Origin: an uncultured Oscillospiraceae bacterium
Lineage (GTDB): Bacteria > Bacillota > Clostridia > Oscillospirales > Ruminococcaceae
Length of the DNA: 64,000 nt
Assembly (NCBI GenBank): GCA_934444765.1
Contig: CAKSDC010000007.1
Coordinates: 1 to 64,000 of the forward strand
Direction of reading: 5' to 3'
Shown here: piece after piece, positions 43,071-53,282 of the stretch
Layout of the letters: each line of letters begins with the position of its first letter
Position numbering within the stretch: position 1 is the first letter of the stretch
The notes under the pieces: model-generated
Told to the model about the DNA's origin: nothing
The model's database searches: none
Seen by the model: only the letters and a program-made list of their open reading frames with translations
Program-made: the position numbers and the translations under genes

Positions 43071-44233
43071 TACCTTAGAAATATATCACGTTGCTGACAT
43101 ATATCCCCTTGAACTAAATATTGCAACTTTAGTGTAACACTGTCTTTGTTTATGGTATACTGTTGTTTGCAGTCTACTATAGTAACGTTGCTTAAAAGAT
43201 TTTTTTCATAGGTACACTTTCTATCTTGCAAGATAGCCTTAGCCTCTTCTTTGGAGTATATCTTGTTTACGGTTATGTACTGGTTGGCTTGTATAGTCTT
43301 AATTCCTATAGGTATAGTGTTACCGAACAGTTTAGCGTATTCAGTAGAGGTCTTAGTATAAGAACTTTGAATATCTTTAGAACCTATATATAACGGAATG
43401 CTAAGATTAAAAAGTTCTAACTCTTTGTAGGTGTTGGTGCTATTGGAAGTCGTAACGTAGCTATCGTTTAACGGTTGTGTTAGTGTTATACTCTCTTGAT
43501 ACTCCCCTATAACCTCTCCCATAGCGTGAACGTATCTAACTACTTCCTTTTCATTTTTGACTATTCCACTGATTAACAAGTCCCCAGACTTTACACCGTT
43601 ACCTATGACTTCCATTAGCTGACCGTTTAACACTTTAACCGATACTATTCTTGCAGACTTAGTAGATACTAAGTTACAAGGAATATTCTGTTGTAACATG
43701 GTAGGTTTATTTACGGTTTCGTTGACGCTTACTACTAAACGTCCCCTTGAATGCCTAATTGAAGCCCATGCTATATCGTCTAAGTTCAACCTTAAAGCGT
43801 ATTCACAGCTTTTAAAATCGATATCTTTTATATATGCACCCTTCTTTAATCCCATATCCTGTAAGCATGATAGTATAGCACTATCCGAAACGTTTTCATT
43901 ACCTTCGATAGTAATAGTTACTACCACATTAGATAGTATAGTCCAAATAGTTAAAGCTATTACTACTCCGACATATATTCCATACCTTTTTTTATACTTC
44001 CCTAAAAAGTGAAATAATCCTCTTCTTGACTTTTCTAAAAATTCCACTTCCATATCCTGTGCCAACTGTTTAAGATATGGTATATCTTTAGTATACACTC
44101 TACCATAGTATAAGTCTTTTTTGCAACCTAACCAACTACATACTATAGAACTATCTCTTATAGCGTTTATGTACTCTAATACTCTTTTACCACTGACTAC
44201 AAACTTACTAACACTATTAAACTTATTAAACAT
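43070..44233 (-). CDS. yqfD: Sporulation protein YqfD
   Basis: 387 aa. A cytosolic N-terminus is followed by one membrane segment ('YGIYVGVVIALTIWTILSNVVVTI') and a large extracytoplasmic part opening with a POTRA-like 'ITIEGNENVSDSAILSCLQDMGLKKGAYIKDID'. YqfD is made under SigE in sporulating Clostridia and Bacilli and its exact role is not known. It follows yqfC by 6 bp. AGGTGA lies upstream. Confidence 0.92.
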   Translation of the reverse strand: MFNKFNSVSKFVVSGKRVLEYINAIRDSSIVCSWLGCKKDLYYGRVYTKDIPYLKQLAQDMEVEFLEKSRRGLFHFLGKYKKRYGIYVGVVIALTIWTILSNVVVTITIEGNENVSDSAILSCLQDMGLKKGAYIKDIDFKSCEYALRLNLDDIAWASIRHSRGRLVVSVNETVNKPTMLQQNIPCNLVSTKSARIVSVKVLNGQLMEVIGNGVKSGDLLISGIVKNEKEVVRYVHAMGEVIGEYQESITLTQPLNDSYVTTSNSTNTYKELELFNLSIPLYIGSKDIQSSYTKTSTEYAKLFGNTIPIGIKTIQANQYITVNKIYSKEEAKAILQDRKCTYEKNLLSNVTIVDCKQQYTINKDSVTLKLQYLVQGDICQQRDIFLR

Positions 44234-44239
44234 AGGCTA

Positions 44240-44488
44240 TCACCTTGAATACTCTACTGAACGCACAGAGCCTTTAACCCTAATACTATTATTGTCGAAT
44301 ACGTCCACTTTAAGACTTTTACCCCATATAGCTACTTTCAGTTCGTTAGCCTTTAGTAGTACGTAGATATCGTTATATTCTAAAATCTTGCTACAGTTTT
44401 CCACTATTACAGAAGTATCGTCTACTATGTGAACGTAGGTATTACAATATATCAACTCTTTGGACTTACAGTATATGTCCTTAAACAT
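44240..44488 (-). CDS. yqfC: YabP/YqfC-family sporulation protein
   Basis: About 82 aa. ATG 44488 is preferred to ATG 44506 because GGCGGTGA lies between them at proper distance. The fold is a small beta sandwich ('IVENCSKILEYNDIYVLLKANELKVAIWGKSLKVDVF'), with 'SIRVKGSVRSVEY' typical of YabP/YqfC. It is paired with yqfD as in other spore formers. The presence of both argues for sporulation ancestry. Confidence 0.88.
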   Translation of the reverse strand: MFKDIYCKSKELIYCNTYVHIVDDTSVIVENCSKILEYNDIYVLLKANELKVAIWGKSLKVDVFDNNSIRVKGSVRSVEYSR

Positions 44489-44566
44489 TACAACATCACC
44501 GCCCATTAAATTATATTAATATTATAGTCCAATAATGCATACTATTCTACATAGGGGGAATATTAA

Positions 44567-45667
44567 GTGCATACTATACAGTATACTTTTAAAAGAGTTT
44601 TAATTACTTCTACAATAATAACTTTGATGTGGGCGTGTTGTAACTACTCCAGTAGTATTTCGGAATACGTAAAAGATGCTATTAATACTTGTCTGTTAGT
44701 GATAGTACCTTCTATGTACGGATTTATGATAGTATCAGACCTTTTTATTAAAACTAATGCTTACAAGCTAATAGGAAAAATACTCTCTAAAGTTACTAAA
44801 AAACTACTCAATCTTAATGGCGAACTATTTGCTATATTTCTAATCAGCAACGTGGCAGGATATCCCATAGGTGCTAAACTTATAGCCTCTTTAGAGGCTA
44901 ACCACAAGATACCCTCCAGAGTAGCTAAAAATATGTACTGCTACTGTTACTGTAGCGGTTTAGCGTTCATTATGGGAATGCTTAGCAAGAATGTAGCCGA
45001 TAAAAACGCCTTGAAAGTTAGTCTGATAGTATACGGTTCTAACGTGATATCCAACTTGATACTATGCGTTATAATAAATAGTCGCCTTGAACCCTACAAT
45101 GAACCTATCAACAGTATATCCGTAAAACTTTCAAGCAAGACTTTAATCGATAGTATTAACGGTTCTTTTAAGGTGCTATGTAGCGTATGTACTATGATAG
45201 TATCTTTTTCGATAGTAATATCTATACTGGAAAGTACTGGTTTTAGTAGATTGATATATACTTTAGTCGCTAAAGTGTTCAACTTCAGCTTAAAAGACGC
45301 TAACTTGATATTAAACTCCATATTAGAAGTTAGCAGAACTACATACTTAACCGTTACAGGAATACTCTACTTACCTATAGTATCGGCATTGCTATCTTTT
45401 GGAGGTATATGTGTAGTCTTACAGATAGTTTCTATAGCAGACAGTAGTTTCAATTTGGTGTACTTTTTAAAGTGCAGAATGTTCACCAGTATGAGTTCTT
45501 TTGTAATATGCTATGTGTTGGTGAAACTTCTTCTAAAACAAGAAGTATATACTTACTATATGTACGCTACTACTAAAATATCACAACAAGCCTCTATAGT
45601 TCCGTCCCTGTGCCTGTTGGGTATGAGTTTTATACTACTATCTACACAGCGTCCAAAAAGTATTTAA
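44567..45667 (+). CDS. ylbJ: YlbJ/SpoVV-type sporulation membrane protein
   Basis: A 366-aa polytopic protein with nucleoside-recognition (Gate) domains. 'IVPSMYGFMIVSDLFI' and 'LISNVAGYPIGAKLIASLEANHKI' are typical, and at least seven hydrophobic segments are visible. SpoVV (YlbJ) is proposed to move dipicolinic acid across the outer forespore membrane. GGGGG lies 10 nt before the ATG. It diverges from yqfC-yqfD. Two AGAGGCT motifs lie head to head within it at 44884-44899. Confidence 0.87.
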   Translation: MHTIQYTFKRVLITSTIITLMWACCNYSSSISEYVKDAINTCLLVIVPSMYGFMIVSDLFIKTNAYKLIGKILSKVTKKLLNLNGELFAIFLISNVAGYPIGAKLIASLEANHKIPSRVAKNMYCYCYCSGLAFIMGMLSKNVADKNALKVSLIVYGSNVISNLILCVIINSRLEPYNEPINSISVKLSSKTLIDSINGSFKVLCSVCTMIVSFSIVISILESTGFSRLIYTLVAKVFNFSLKDANLILNSILEVSRTTYLTVTGILYLPIVSALLSFGGICVVLQIVSIADSSFNLVYFLKCRMFTSMSSFVICYVLVKLLLKQEVYTYYMYATTKISQQASIVPSLCLLGMSFILLSTQRPKSI

Positions 45668-45719
45668 TGTGCTATATATATCTTAATAATAACATATACT
45701 ATTAATAGTATCATTTTAA

Positions 45720-45908
45720 CTATACAGAACAGTCATAAGACTGCTCTGTATTAAGTATACGTTCTATAATAGTTACTATAGGCGGAGATACTTTTAAGTT
45801 GAACTTAGTATTTAGTCCTACTATTAGAACTATATACGCTATAAGGCATACTATAATAGATATTCCATCTTGTATTTTGGCTTTATCTTTTTTGTTGAAG
45901 TGCCTCAA
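45720..45908 (-). CDS. Small single-pass membrane protein, unknown
   Basis: 62 codons from TTG 45908, which follows GGTGAGG. A single strong membrane segment ('IIVCLIAYIVLIVGLN') follows a basic N-terminus ('RHFNKKDKAK'). It lies between ylbJ and ruvX. The last codons overlap a hairpin with CAG/AGTC arms that may end ylbJ transcripts. No family is recognised, and it could be spurious. Confidence 0.45.
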   Translation of the reverse strand: MRHFNKKDKAKIQDGISIIVCLIAYIVLIVGLNTKFNLKVSPPIVTIIERILNTEQSYDCSV

Positions 45909-45936
45909 AATACCTCACCACACAATATATATAAGT

Positions 45937-45967
45937 ATGGGCGAACTTTAATAATATGTTCGCCCAT
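45937..45967 (-). terminator. Hairpin after ruvX
   Basis: The 10-bp stem ATGGGCGAAC/GTTCGCCCAT lies just downstream of the ruvX stop. The U tract is poor. It probably ends the long pyrimidine transcript. Confidence 0.55.
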
Positions 45968-45998
45968 GTTTTATAATATTCAAATACGGTTTAGTGTG

Positions 45999-46433
45999 TT
46001 ACAGTGGACACTCTTCCCTATGATTTTTTCTATACTCTAAGTACGTTTCTAATATTATGGTAGAGGCTACTGCGTCTACTACTGCTTTACGTTTTTTGCC
46101 TCTAACGTTGGTATTGTTTAAGTACTGATGAGCCGTAACTGTAGTAGAACGTTCGTCCCATAAGATAGTATCTATACCGCACGTCTTAGAAACTAATTCG
46201 GCAAACTCTTTGCACTTTTCGGCACGGTCGCCAATAGTACCGTTCATATTCTTTGGATATCCAACTACTATTAAGTCTGCTTTCAACTCCAAAGCCTTAG
46301 CAGAAACTTTTTCGGCACACTTATTAAAGTTATATTCGGTAATCACACATACTGGAGAAGCTAACATTTCGTTCTTATCGCATATAGCTATACCTGTACG
46401 AGCATCACCAAAGTCTACTGATAATATCTTCAC
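45999..46433 (-). CDS. ruvX: RuvX/YqgF nuclease (pre-16S rRNA processing)
   Basis: A 144-aa RNase H-fold protein. 'ILSVDFGDARTGIAICD', 'VVGYPKNMNGTIGDRAEKC' and 'LWDERSTTVTA' are the family motifs, with the acidic active-site residues intact. It follows the histidine phosphatase gene by 28 bp and is the likely last gene of the operon. Confidence 0.93.
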   Translation of the reverse strand: MKILSVDFGDARTGIAICDKNEMLASPVCVITEYNFNKCAEKVSAKALELKADLIVVGYPKNMNGTIGDRAEKCKEFAELVSKTCGIDTILWDERSTTVTAHQYLNNTNVRGKKRKAVVDAVASTIILETYLEYRKNHREECPL

Positions 46434-46461
46434 TACAATGCACGTCCTTTATACTAAGATT

Positions 46462-47115
46462 TTACTTTTTGCACCATTGAGAATACTTTAAAGTAGAGTC
46501 TTCTGCTGAAAGGTGCGAACTGTCGTTTAGGTACTCTATAGTAGGAGTTAAACTATCACTGAATACTACTTTTGATACTGACGTATTATCCGCCCAACCC
46601 AATTCATGCATACGGGACAATGGTAAGCCTTTCAAATAACATTGATAGTTTTTAATAGCACAACCATGAGATACTACCGCTATAGTCTTCTGTGAACTTT
46701 TAGATAGTATATCGTTCATAGCAGAAACCATTCTATTATATACGTCTTTCATGCTTTCACCGTTTGGCGACTTAAACTCTCCTTGATTATGCTTCCAATC
46801 GTAATACTCTTTAGGAAATAGAACTGGTAGTTCAGACCAGTCCTTTCCCTGAAACTCTCCTGCATAGATTTCTTCTATCTGTGGAACTTTTATCAATCGC
46901 AGACGCTTATTATAGTTTACTACTTCGGCAGTCTTTACGGCTCTAATTAACGGACTGGTATATATAGCGTCTAACGGTACACTTTCAAAGCGACGTTTAA
47001 GGCTTTCAAGTTGTCTTAACCCTTTTGGACTGATATCCACGTCTAAACTACCTTGAAAATATTCTTCTACATTGCCCATGGATTCGGCATGACGTATTAG
47101 GTACAACGTTACCAT
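46462..47115 (-). CDS. Histidine phosphatase family protein
   Basis: 217 aa. The catalytic 'LIRHAESMGN' motif and second histidine in 'AVVSHGCAIKNY' place it in the phosphoglycerate-mutase-like branch. The substrate is unclear; sugar phosphates or cobalamin precursors are typical. It overlaps the 3' end of pyrD by 7 bp, so it belongs to the pyrimidine transcript. Confidence 0.9.
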   Translation of the reverse strand: MVTLYLIRHAESMGNVEEYFQGSLDVDISPKGLRQLESLKRRFESVPLDAIYTSPLIRAVKTAEVVNYNKRLRLIKVPQIEEIYAGEFQGKDWSELPVLFPKEYYDWKHNQGEFKSPNGESMKDVYNRMVSAMNDILSKSSQKTIAVVSHGCAIKNYQCYLKGLPLSRMHELGWADNTSVSKVVFSDSLTPTIEYLNDSSHLSAEDSTLKYSQWCKK

Positions 47116-48020
47116 GGTATTACGCTTCCTACTATTTCGTTTACGTCCTTGATGTTTTTACTATCGAGCCATTCGTTCATTTCTTCTATTATGTGTATAG
47201 GTGCGAATGGGTCTGTAAATATTGCTCCACCTACTTGAACTGCCCTTGCACCTGCCATCATCATTTCTATAGCGTCTTTACCAGAACTAATTCCGCCCAT
47301 ACCTATTACGGGAACTTTTACCGCATTGGATACTTGCCAAACCATTCTAACCGCTATAGGAAATACTGCTGGTCCAGACATTCCACCCATATTGTTTTTT
47401 AGTATAGGTCTTCTGTTATTGATATCTATACGCATTCCTAATAGAGTATTTATCAAAGATATACTATCAGCACCTTCACACTCTACAGCCTTAGCTATTT
47501 CTGAAATATTGGTAACGTTTGGGGATAACTTTACTATCAATGGCTTTTTAGTAGCTTTTCTTACTTCTTTAGTGATTTGACTTGCACCCTCACAAGATAC
47601 ACCGAATGCCGCACCACCTTGTTTTACGTTAGGACAGGATATATTTAACTCTATCATGTGAACGTCGGTTTGGTCTAACTTTTCAGCGATAGTTACACAC
47701 TCTTCAATGGTAGAACCTGCTATATTAGAGACTATAACGGTATCTTTAGTTAGTAGATTAGGTAGTTCATGTTCGATAAAGTAGTCTATACCTGGGTTTT
47801 GTAGTCCTACAGAGTTCAACATACCGCTTGGAGTTTCTGCTATCCTTGGAGCAGGATTTCCGTTACGCTTAGTTATAGTAGTCCCCTTAGTAGCTATTCC
47901 ACCTAATCTTGATAGTGGAAATAGTTCTTCATACTCTCTACCATATCCGAATACTCCACTTGCTGGTATTACTGGATTTTTAAAGTCTACACCACATAGA
48001 CTAACGTTTAAGTTTGCCAT
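47109..48020 (-). CDS. pyrD: Dihydroorotate dehydrogenase B, catalytic subunit
   Basis: About 303 aa. ATG 48020 is preferred because AAGGAGG lies 10 nt upstream. A TTG two codons earlier is too close to it. This is the FMN-binding class 1B enzyme, which uses NAD through PyrK. It has 'NPVIPASGVFGYGREYEELF', 'PGIDYFIEHELP', 'LNISCPNVKQGGAAFGV' (with the class 1B active-site Cys) and 'VIGMGGISSGKDAIEMMMAGA'. The start overlaps the pyrK stop (TAATG). Confidence 0.95.
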   Translation of the reverse strand: MANLNVSLCGVDFKNPVIPASGVFGYGREYEELFPLSRLGGIATKGTTITKRNGNPAPRIAETPSGMLNSVGLQNPGIDYFIEHELPNLLTKDTVIVSNIAGSTIEECVTIAEKLDQTDVHMIELNISCPNVKQGGAAFGVSCEGASQITKEVRKATKKPLIVKLSPNVTNISEIAKAVECEGADSISLINTLLGMRIDINNRRPILKNNMGGMSGPAVFPIAVRMVWQVSNAVKVPVIGMGGISSGKDAIEMMMAGARAVQVGGAIFTDPFAPIHIIEEMNEWLDSKNIKDVNEIVGSVIPW

Positions 48021-48793
48021 TACCAAATAACCTCCTTAGCGTTGAATACTGGTCCATCTTTGCATACGTGAGCATAGTGTTCTTGACCGTTTTCACGTTT
48101 AGTCTTGCAAGCACATACTAAACAAGCTCCTATACCACAACCCATTCTCTCTTCTAAGGATATCTGACATGGTATATTATACTCTTCGGCTAACTTTACT
48201 ATAGCTTTAAGCATAGGTGTAGGACCACAAGCACATATCAGGTCTACTTTTTTAGAAGATAATACTTCTTGTAGTGGAGTAGTCACTACACCATGTACAC
48301 CAGTAGAACCGTCGTCTGTACACACTATAGTGTTAGCTCCTGTACTCTTAAAGTCTTCTTGTAAGATTACAGCGTTAGCACTTCTAAAACCTGTGATTAC
48401 TGTAGCCTTCTGTCCGTACTGTTTAGCTAATGGCAACATTGGAGGAGTTCCTATACCACCACCTATTAATACTACGTTATCGGCGGAACTATCTATAGTA
48501 AAGCCGTTACCAAGAGGTGCTAACATATCTATTAACTCCCCTGTTTGATATTCTGATAGTTCTTTAGTACCTTCTCCACGAACTTCAAATACTATTCTAA
48601 GAGTACCTTTAACGCTATCTATATCGCATATGGAAATAGGTCTTCTTAGAGTGTAGCCCTTAGGTAGAATATGCACAAACTGTCCTGCTTTAGCCACCTT
48701 AGAAACTTCTGGACATAGTATAGTAAAGCTATATACTTCTTTAGCTATACTCATCTTACTAATTAATGGATACTTTCCTTGTGTATACTTCAA
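48020..48793 (-). CDS. pyrK: Dihydroorotate dehydrogenase B, electron-transfer subunit
   Basis: 257 aa from TTG 48793 after AAAGGGTGA. It is a ferredoxin-reductase-like protein: FAD-binding 'LRRPISICD', NAD-binding 'VVLIGGGIGTPPMLPLAKQ', and a C-terminal [2Fe-2S] site 'MGCGIGACLVCACKTK ... HVCKDG' with four cysteines. It passes electrons from PyrD to NAD. Confidence 0.94.
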   Translation of the reverse strand: MKYTQGKYPLISKMSIAKEVYSFTILCPEVSKVAKAGQFVHILPKGYTLRRPISICDIDSVKGTLRIVFEVRGEGTKELSEYQTGELIDMLAPLGNGFTIDSSADNVVLIGGGIGTPPMLPLAKQYGQKATVITGFRSANAVILQEDFKSTGANTIVCTDDGSTGVHGVVTTPLQEVLSSKKVDLICACGPTPMLKAIVKLAEEYNIPCQISLEERMGCGIGACLVCACKTKRENGQEHYAHVCKDGPVFNAKEVIW

Positions 48794-48831
48794 AATGTAT
48801 CACCCTTTCGATTTCATCTATATTTTAAACT

Positions 48832-48860
48832 ACCACCCATGATATCATACTATGGGTGGT
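48832..48860 (-). other. Intercistronic hairpin between carB and pyrK
   Basis: ACCACCCAT and ATGGGTGGT form a stable stem in the 97-bp gap. No strong U tract follows. It may be a weak terminator or an mRNA processing or stability element. Confidence 0.5.
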
Positions 48861-48890
48861 AAGTTTAAGTTTAATAATTTGATACTGTTA

Positions 48891-51800
48891 CTATATCTTA
48901 GTGATGTCTACTAATGGAACGTCGTCTATACTTCTACCAGACTTTAATACGTTAGCTAATGCGTTAGCAGTATCTATAGCAGTTAGAGAACATATAGAAC
49001 GTTCGATAGACTTTCTTCTCATCTTAACACTATCTCTTACAGGTATTCTACCCTTTGCGGAAGTGGATATAACATAGTGTACTTTACCACTTTCTAATAG
49101 GTCGATAACACCTTCGTGTTGGTCGTCATGTTCTGAAATTTTACTTACTACGTTAGTAGCTACCATGTTCTTATTTAAATAGGAAGCAGTACCACCAGTA
49201 CCATATAGTTCAAATCCCATGTCGGCGAACTTTTCAGCTATAGCTACTATTTCGCCCTTATCGGTATCACTTACTGAAATTAATACACCACCTTGATGTC
49301 CTAAGTCGTAACCAGCACCGATTAGACCCTTTAATAGAGCGTCTTCAAAAGTGTGTCCAATACCTAAGCATTCACCAGTAGACTTCATTTCAGGACCAAG
49401 CATAGTATCTACGTCGTGTAACTTTTCAAAGCTGAACACTGGAACTTTAACGGCTACATAGTCACCCTCTGGATATAGTCCACTTTCATAACCGAGTTCT
49501 TTAAGAGTAGCACCTAACATTACCTTAGTTGCAATATCTACCATAGGTACGCCTGTAACCTTACTGATATATGGTACAGTTCTTGAAGAACGTGGATTTA
49601 CTTCTATAACGTATACTTCGTCGTTGTAGACTACATACTGAATGTTTACTAAGCCTATAACGTCTAATGCGAACGCTAACTTTTTAGTGTACTCTATAAT
49701 AGTACTTCTAATCTTTTTAGATAGAGTCTGTGCAGGATATACTGAAATACTATCTCCTGAGTGAATACCAGCTCTTTCGATATGTTCCATAATACCAGGA
49801 ATAACGAAGTCTTTACCGTCACAGATAGCGTCAACTTCTACTTCCTTACCCATCATGTACTTATCGATAAGTACAGGGTTTTCGATATTATGACTTGTAA
49901 TTATTCCCATATACTCTATAACGTCAGCGTCGGAGTGAGCTATTATCATATTTTGACCGCCTAATACGTAAGAAGGTCTTAATAGTACTGGATAGCCTAA
50001 CTTTTCAGCTACTTCCACAGCCTCTTCAGTAGTCATAACTGTAAAGCCTTCAGGTCTTGGAATGCCACACTTTTCAAGTACTTCGTCGAAACGTTCTCTG
50101 TCTTCGGCTGCGTCGATACTATCGGCAGAAGTACCCAATATGTTTACTCCCATATCTGCAAGATATCTTGTTAGCTTAATGGCAGTCTGTCCACCAAACT
50201 GAACTACTACACCATAAGGTTTTTCGGTAGCTATTATAGAAGTTACGTCTTCTTTAGTTAGTGGGTCAAAGTATAGTCTATCGCCTGTATCGAAGTCAGT
50301 AGATACGGTTTCTGGGTTGTTATTACATATTACGGCTTCGTAACCTAACTCTTTTAAAGTCCATACACAGTGTACAGAACAGTAGTCGAACTCTATACCT
50401 TGACCTATTCTAATAGGTCCTGAACCGAATACTATAATCTTCTTCTTACCGGTATTGGTACGTTCGATAAACTGTTCAGCCTCGTTTTCTTCATCATAAG
50501 TAGAGTAGAAGTAAGGAGTTTCTGCTTTAAATTCGCCTGCACAAGTATCTACCATCTTATATACGGCTGGTCTGTACTCTGGACACTTTTGACCTGATAT
50601 CTTTTCGATAGTAGCATCAAGATAGCCATACTTTTTAGCAAGTCTGTACTTTTCAAGAGTAAGTTCGCCGTCGGCTAACCACTTTTCAAGATTTACTAAG
50701 TTCATTAGCTTGTTTAAGAACCACTTATCTATTTTAGTCATATCGTGAATGGTATCTACAGATACTCCACGCTTTAGAGCCTCGTATACTTCAAATGAAC
50801 GTTCATCGGTAACGGTTTCTAACTTCTTCATAATCTCATCGGTTGAGAGTTTAGCAAGTTTAGGCATATTCATGCTATCAAGACCGAGTTCAACAGAACG
50901 TACGGCTTTCATCATAGCCTGTTCAAAACTTGTACCTATAGCCATTACTTCACCTGTAGCCTTCATTTGAGTACCTAAAGTTCTTTTAGCGTATACAAAC
51001 TTATCAAAAGCCCACTTAGGGAACTTAATTACTACGTAGTCAAGAGCAGGTTCAAAGCAAGCGTAAGTCTTACCGGTTACGGCGTTGATGATTTCATCTA
51101 ATGAGTAGCCTATAGCTATTCTTGTAGCTACCTTAGCTATTGGATATCCTGTAGCCTTAGAAGCTAATGCGGAAGAACGGGAAACTCTTGGGTTTACTTC
51201 TATTACTGCATAGTCGAAAGAGTCAGGCTTTAACGCAAACTGACAGTTACAACCACCTTCAACCTTAAGTTCTTCTATTATGTTAATAGCAGCGGTTCTT
51301 AACATTTGATACTCTCTATCGGTAAGAGTTACTGCTGGAGCTATTACGATACTATCGCCCGTATGAACGCCTACTGGGTCGAAGTTTTCCATGGAACATA
51401 CTGTAATTACGTTACCTTTTCTATCACGGATAACTTCAAACTCTATCTCTTTCCAACCACTAATACACTTTTCTATTAGTACCTGAGTAATAGGAGATAG
51501 TCTTAAACCGTTTTTGCATATGTCTCTAAGTTCGGTTTCGTCGTTAGCTATACCGCCACCAGTACCACCGAGTGTGAATGCTGGTCTAACTATTACAGGG
51601 TAGCTAATAACTTCGGCGAAGTCTACAGCGTCTTGAACGGTTTCTACTACCTTAGAAGGAATACAAGGTTGACCTATCTTTTCCATAGTATCTTTAAAGG
51701 CTTGTCTGTCTTCTGCCTTATGAATAGTTTCTGGATTAGCACCTAATAACTTAACGTTGTACTTATCCAAAAATCCTTCTTCTGCTAACTGCATAGACAG

Positions 51801-52091
51801 TGTTAAACCAGTTTGACCACCTAAAGTGGATAGTAGACTATCAGGTCTTTCAATCTCTATAACTCTTTTAACCACGTCTAAGGTTAAAGGCTCGATATAT
51901 ATTTTATCTGCCATAGCCTTATCTGTCATGATAGTAGCAGGGTTAGAGTTTACAAGTACTACTTCCAAACCTTCTTGCTTTAAAGCTCTACAAGCCTGAG
52001 TACCTGCATAGTCAAACTCGGCTGCCTGACCTATTACTATAGGACCAGAACCTATTACTAATACTTTTTTAATATCATTCCTTAATGGCAT
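48891..52091 (-). CDS. carB: Carbamoyl-phosphate synthase, large subunit
   Basis: 1066 aa. Two homologous ATP-grasp halves are each opened by a phosphate-rich loop ('LVIGSGPIVIGQAAEFDYAGTQA' and 'IVFGSGPIRIGQGIEFDYCSVH'), with an oligomerisation domain between. The C-terminal MGS allosteric domain (about 935-1066) contains 'GGVLISVSDTDKGEIVAIAEKFADMGFELYGTGGTASYL'. All blocks are intact. It pairs with CarA 20 bp upstream. AGCCTCT motifs are sparse here. Confidence 0.97.
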   Translation of the reverse strand: MPLRNDIKKVLVIGSGPIVIGQAAEFDYAGTQACRALKQEGLEVVLVNSNPATIMTDKAMADKIYIEPLTLDVVKRVIEIERPDSLLSTLGGQTGLTLSMQLAEEGFLDKYNVKLLGANPETIHKAEDRQAFKDTMEKIGQPCIPSKVVETVQDAVDFAEVISYPVIVRPAFTLGGTGGGIANDETELRDICKNGLRLSPITQVLIEKCISGWKEIEFEVIRDRKGNVITVCSMENFDPVGVHTGDSIVIAPAVTLTDREYQMLRTAAINIIEELKVEGGCNCQFALKPDSFDYAVIEVNPRVSRSSALASKATGYPIAKVATRIAIGYSLDEIINAVTGKTYACFEPALDYVVIKFPKWAFDKFVYAKRTLGTQMKATGEVMAIGTSFEQAMMKAVRSVELGLDSMNMPKLAKLSTDEIMKKLETVTDERSFEVYEALKRGVSVDTIHDMTKIDKWFLNKLMNLVNLEKWLADGELTLEKYRLAKKYGYLDATIEKISGQKCPEYRPAVYKMVDTCAGEFKAETPYFYSTYDEENEAEQFIERTNTGKKKIIVFGSGPIRIGQGIEFDYCSVHCVWTLKELGYEAVICNNNPETVSTDFDTGDRLYFDPLTKEDVTSIIATEKPYGVVVQFGGQTAIKLTRYLADMGVNILGTSADSIDAAEDRERFDEVLEKCGIPRPEGFTVMTTEEAVEVAEKLGYPVLLRPSYVLGGQNMIIAHSDADVIEYMGIITSHNIENPVLIDKYMMGKEVEVDAICDGKDFVIPGIMEHIERAGIHSGDSISVYPAQTLSKKIRSTIIEYTKKLAFALDVIGLVNIQYVVYNDEVYVIEVNPRSSRTVPYISKVTGVPMVDIATKVMLGATLKELGYESGLYPEGDYVAVKVPVFSFEKLHDVDTMLGPEMKSTGECLGIGHTFEDALLKGLIGAGYDLGHQGGVLISVSDTDKGEIVAIAEKFADMGFELYGTGGTASYLNKNMVATNVVSKISEHDDQHEGVIDLLESGKVHYVISTSAKGRIPVRDSVKMRRKSIERSICSLTAIDTANALANVLKSGRSIDDVPLVDITKI

Positions 52092-52111
52092 AATATATAG
52101 ACCTCCATAAG

Positions 52112-53221
52112 TTAATTTTGCATCATGCTAATAAATTCATCGAATAGAAAAGCAGTATCTAAAGGACCACCATGTGCTTCTGGGTGGAACTGTACAGTAA
52201 AAGCCTTAATACCATCGTAAGTATAACGAATACCTTCGCAACTGCCATCGTTAGCGTTTTTGTAAGCCACATAACCATACTTGCTATCTACACTATCATT
52301 TACTACTGCATAGCCGTGGTTCTGACTGGTAACAAAAGTATTATCGGTGTCTATGTTTATAACTGGTTGGTTAGCTCCTCTGTGACCATACTTTAACTTT
52401 TCGGTCTTAGCTCCATGAGCTAAAGCCATTAGTTGATGTCCCATACATATACCAAATATAGGAATACCCAACTTGGAAATATCTTTTATATTGTTAATAG
52501 TTTCAACGTTTTCGCTTGGGTCTCCAGGGCCATTAGATAACATAATACCGTCAGGATTAAGTTCTTTAATAGTTTGAGCGGTAGTAGTAGCAGGTACTAC
52601 TGTAACGTTGCAACCACGTTTAAGAAGTTCATTTCTAATGTTTCTCTTGTAACCTAAGTCTATTAGTACCACGTTGAATTTAGGATTTTCTGCCTTGTAC
52701 TCTAAGATTTCGGTAGTAGTTACAGTCTTAACTGCGTCTACTATAGAGAAAGCATTTATAAGTTTAAGAAGTTCATCTTTTTTCTGATACACGTCTTCGG
52801 TAGTGATAACACCGTTCATTACACCGTGTTCACGAATCTTACGAGTTAAACTTCTTGTATCTATGGAATGTATACCTACTATATTATGCTTTTTTAAGAA
52901 AGTATCTATAGTTTCTCCCTCGTTCATTCTAAAGTTAGATGGAGCGTTACACCATTCACGAACTATATAGCCACTAACGTATGATTTAGCGGATTCGTAG
53001 TCTTCATCGTTTACGCCATAGTTACCTATTAACGGAAAAGTCTGTGTAACTATCTGTCCATAGTAGCTTGGGTCGGTTAGTGTTTCTTGATATGCTGTCA
53101 TACCAGTAGTAAATACTACTTCGCCTATAACTGTACCCTTAGCACCAAAAGACACGCCTTGAAATACAGTACCATCGGAAAGCATTAGATAAGCCTTTTC
53201 ACCTTGATTAAACAAAGTCAT
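52112..53221 (-). CDS. carA: Carbamoyl-phosphate synthase, small (glutaminase) subunit
   Basis: 369 aa. The N-terminal CPSase domain 'AYLMLSDGTVFQGVSFG' precedes a class I glutaminase with nucleophile in 'FGICMGHQLMALA' and catalytic 'QFHPEAHGGP'. It hydrolyses glutamine for CarB. GAGAGG lies upstream of the start. A 10-bp hairpin separates it from pyrF. Confidence 0.97.
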   Translation of the reverse strand: MTLFNQGEKAYLMLSDGTVFQGVSFGAKGTVIGEVVFTTGMTAYQETLTDPSYYGQIVTQTFPLIGNYGVNDEDYESAKSYVSGYIVREWCNAPSNFRMNEGETIDTFLKKHNIVGIHSIDTRSLTRKIREHGVMNGVITTEDVYQKKDELLKLINAFSIVDAVKTVTTTEILEYKAENPKFNVVLIDLGYKRNIRNELLKRGCNVTVVPATTTAQTIKELNPDGIMLSNGPGDPSENVETINNIKDISKLGIPIFGICMGHQLMALAHGAKTEKLKYGHRGANQPVINIDTDNTFVTSQNHGYAVVNDSVDSKYGYVAYKNANDGSCEGIRYTYDGIKAFTVQFHPEAHGGPLDTAFLFDEFISMMQN

Positions 53222-53282
53222 AATTTAAAATCAACCTCTCTTATTAGATATTTGTACTATAGTTAGTACAATATTTATACGT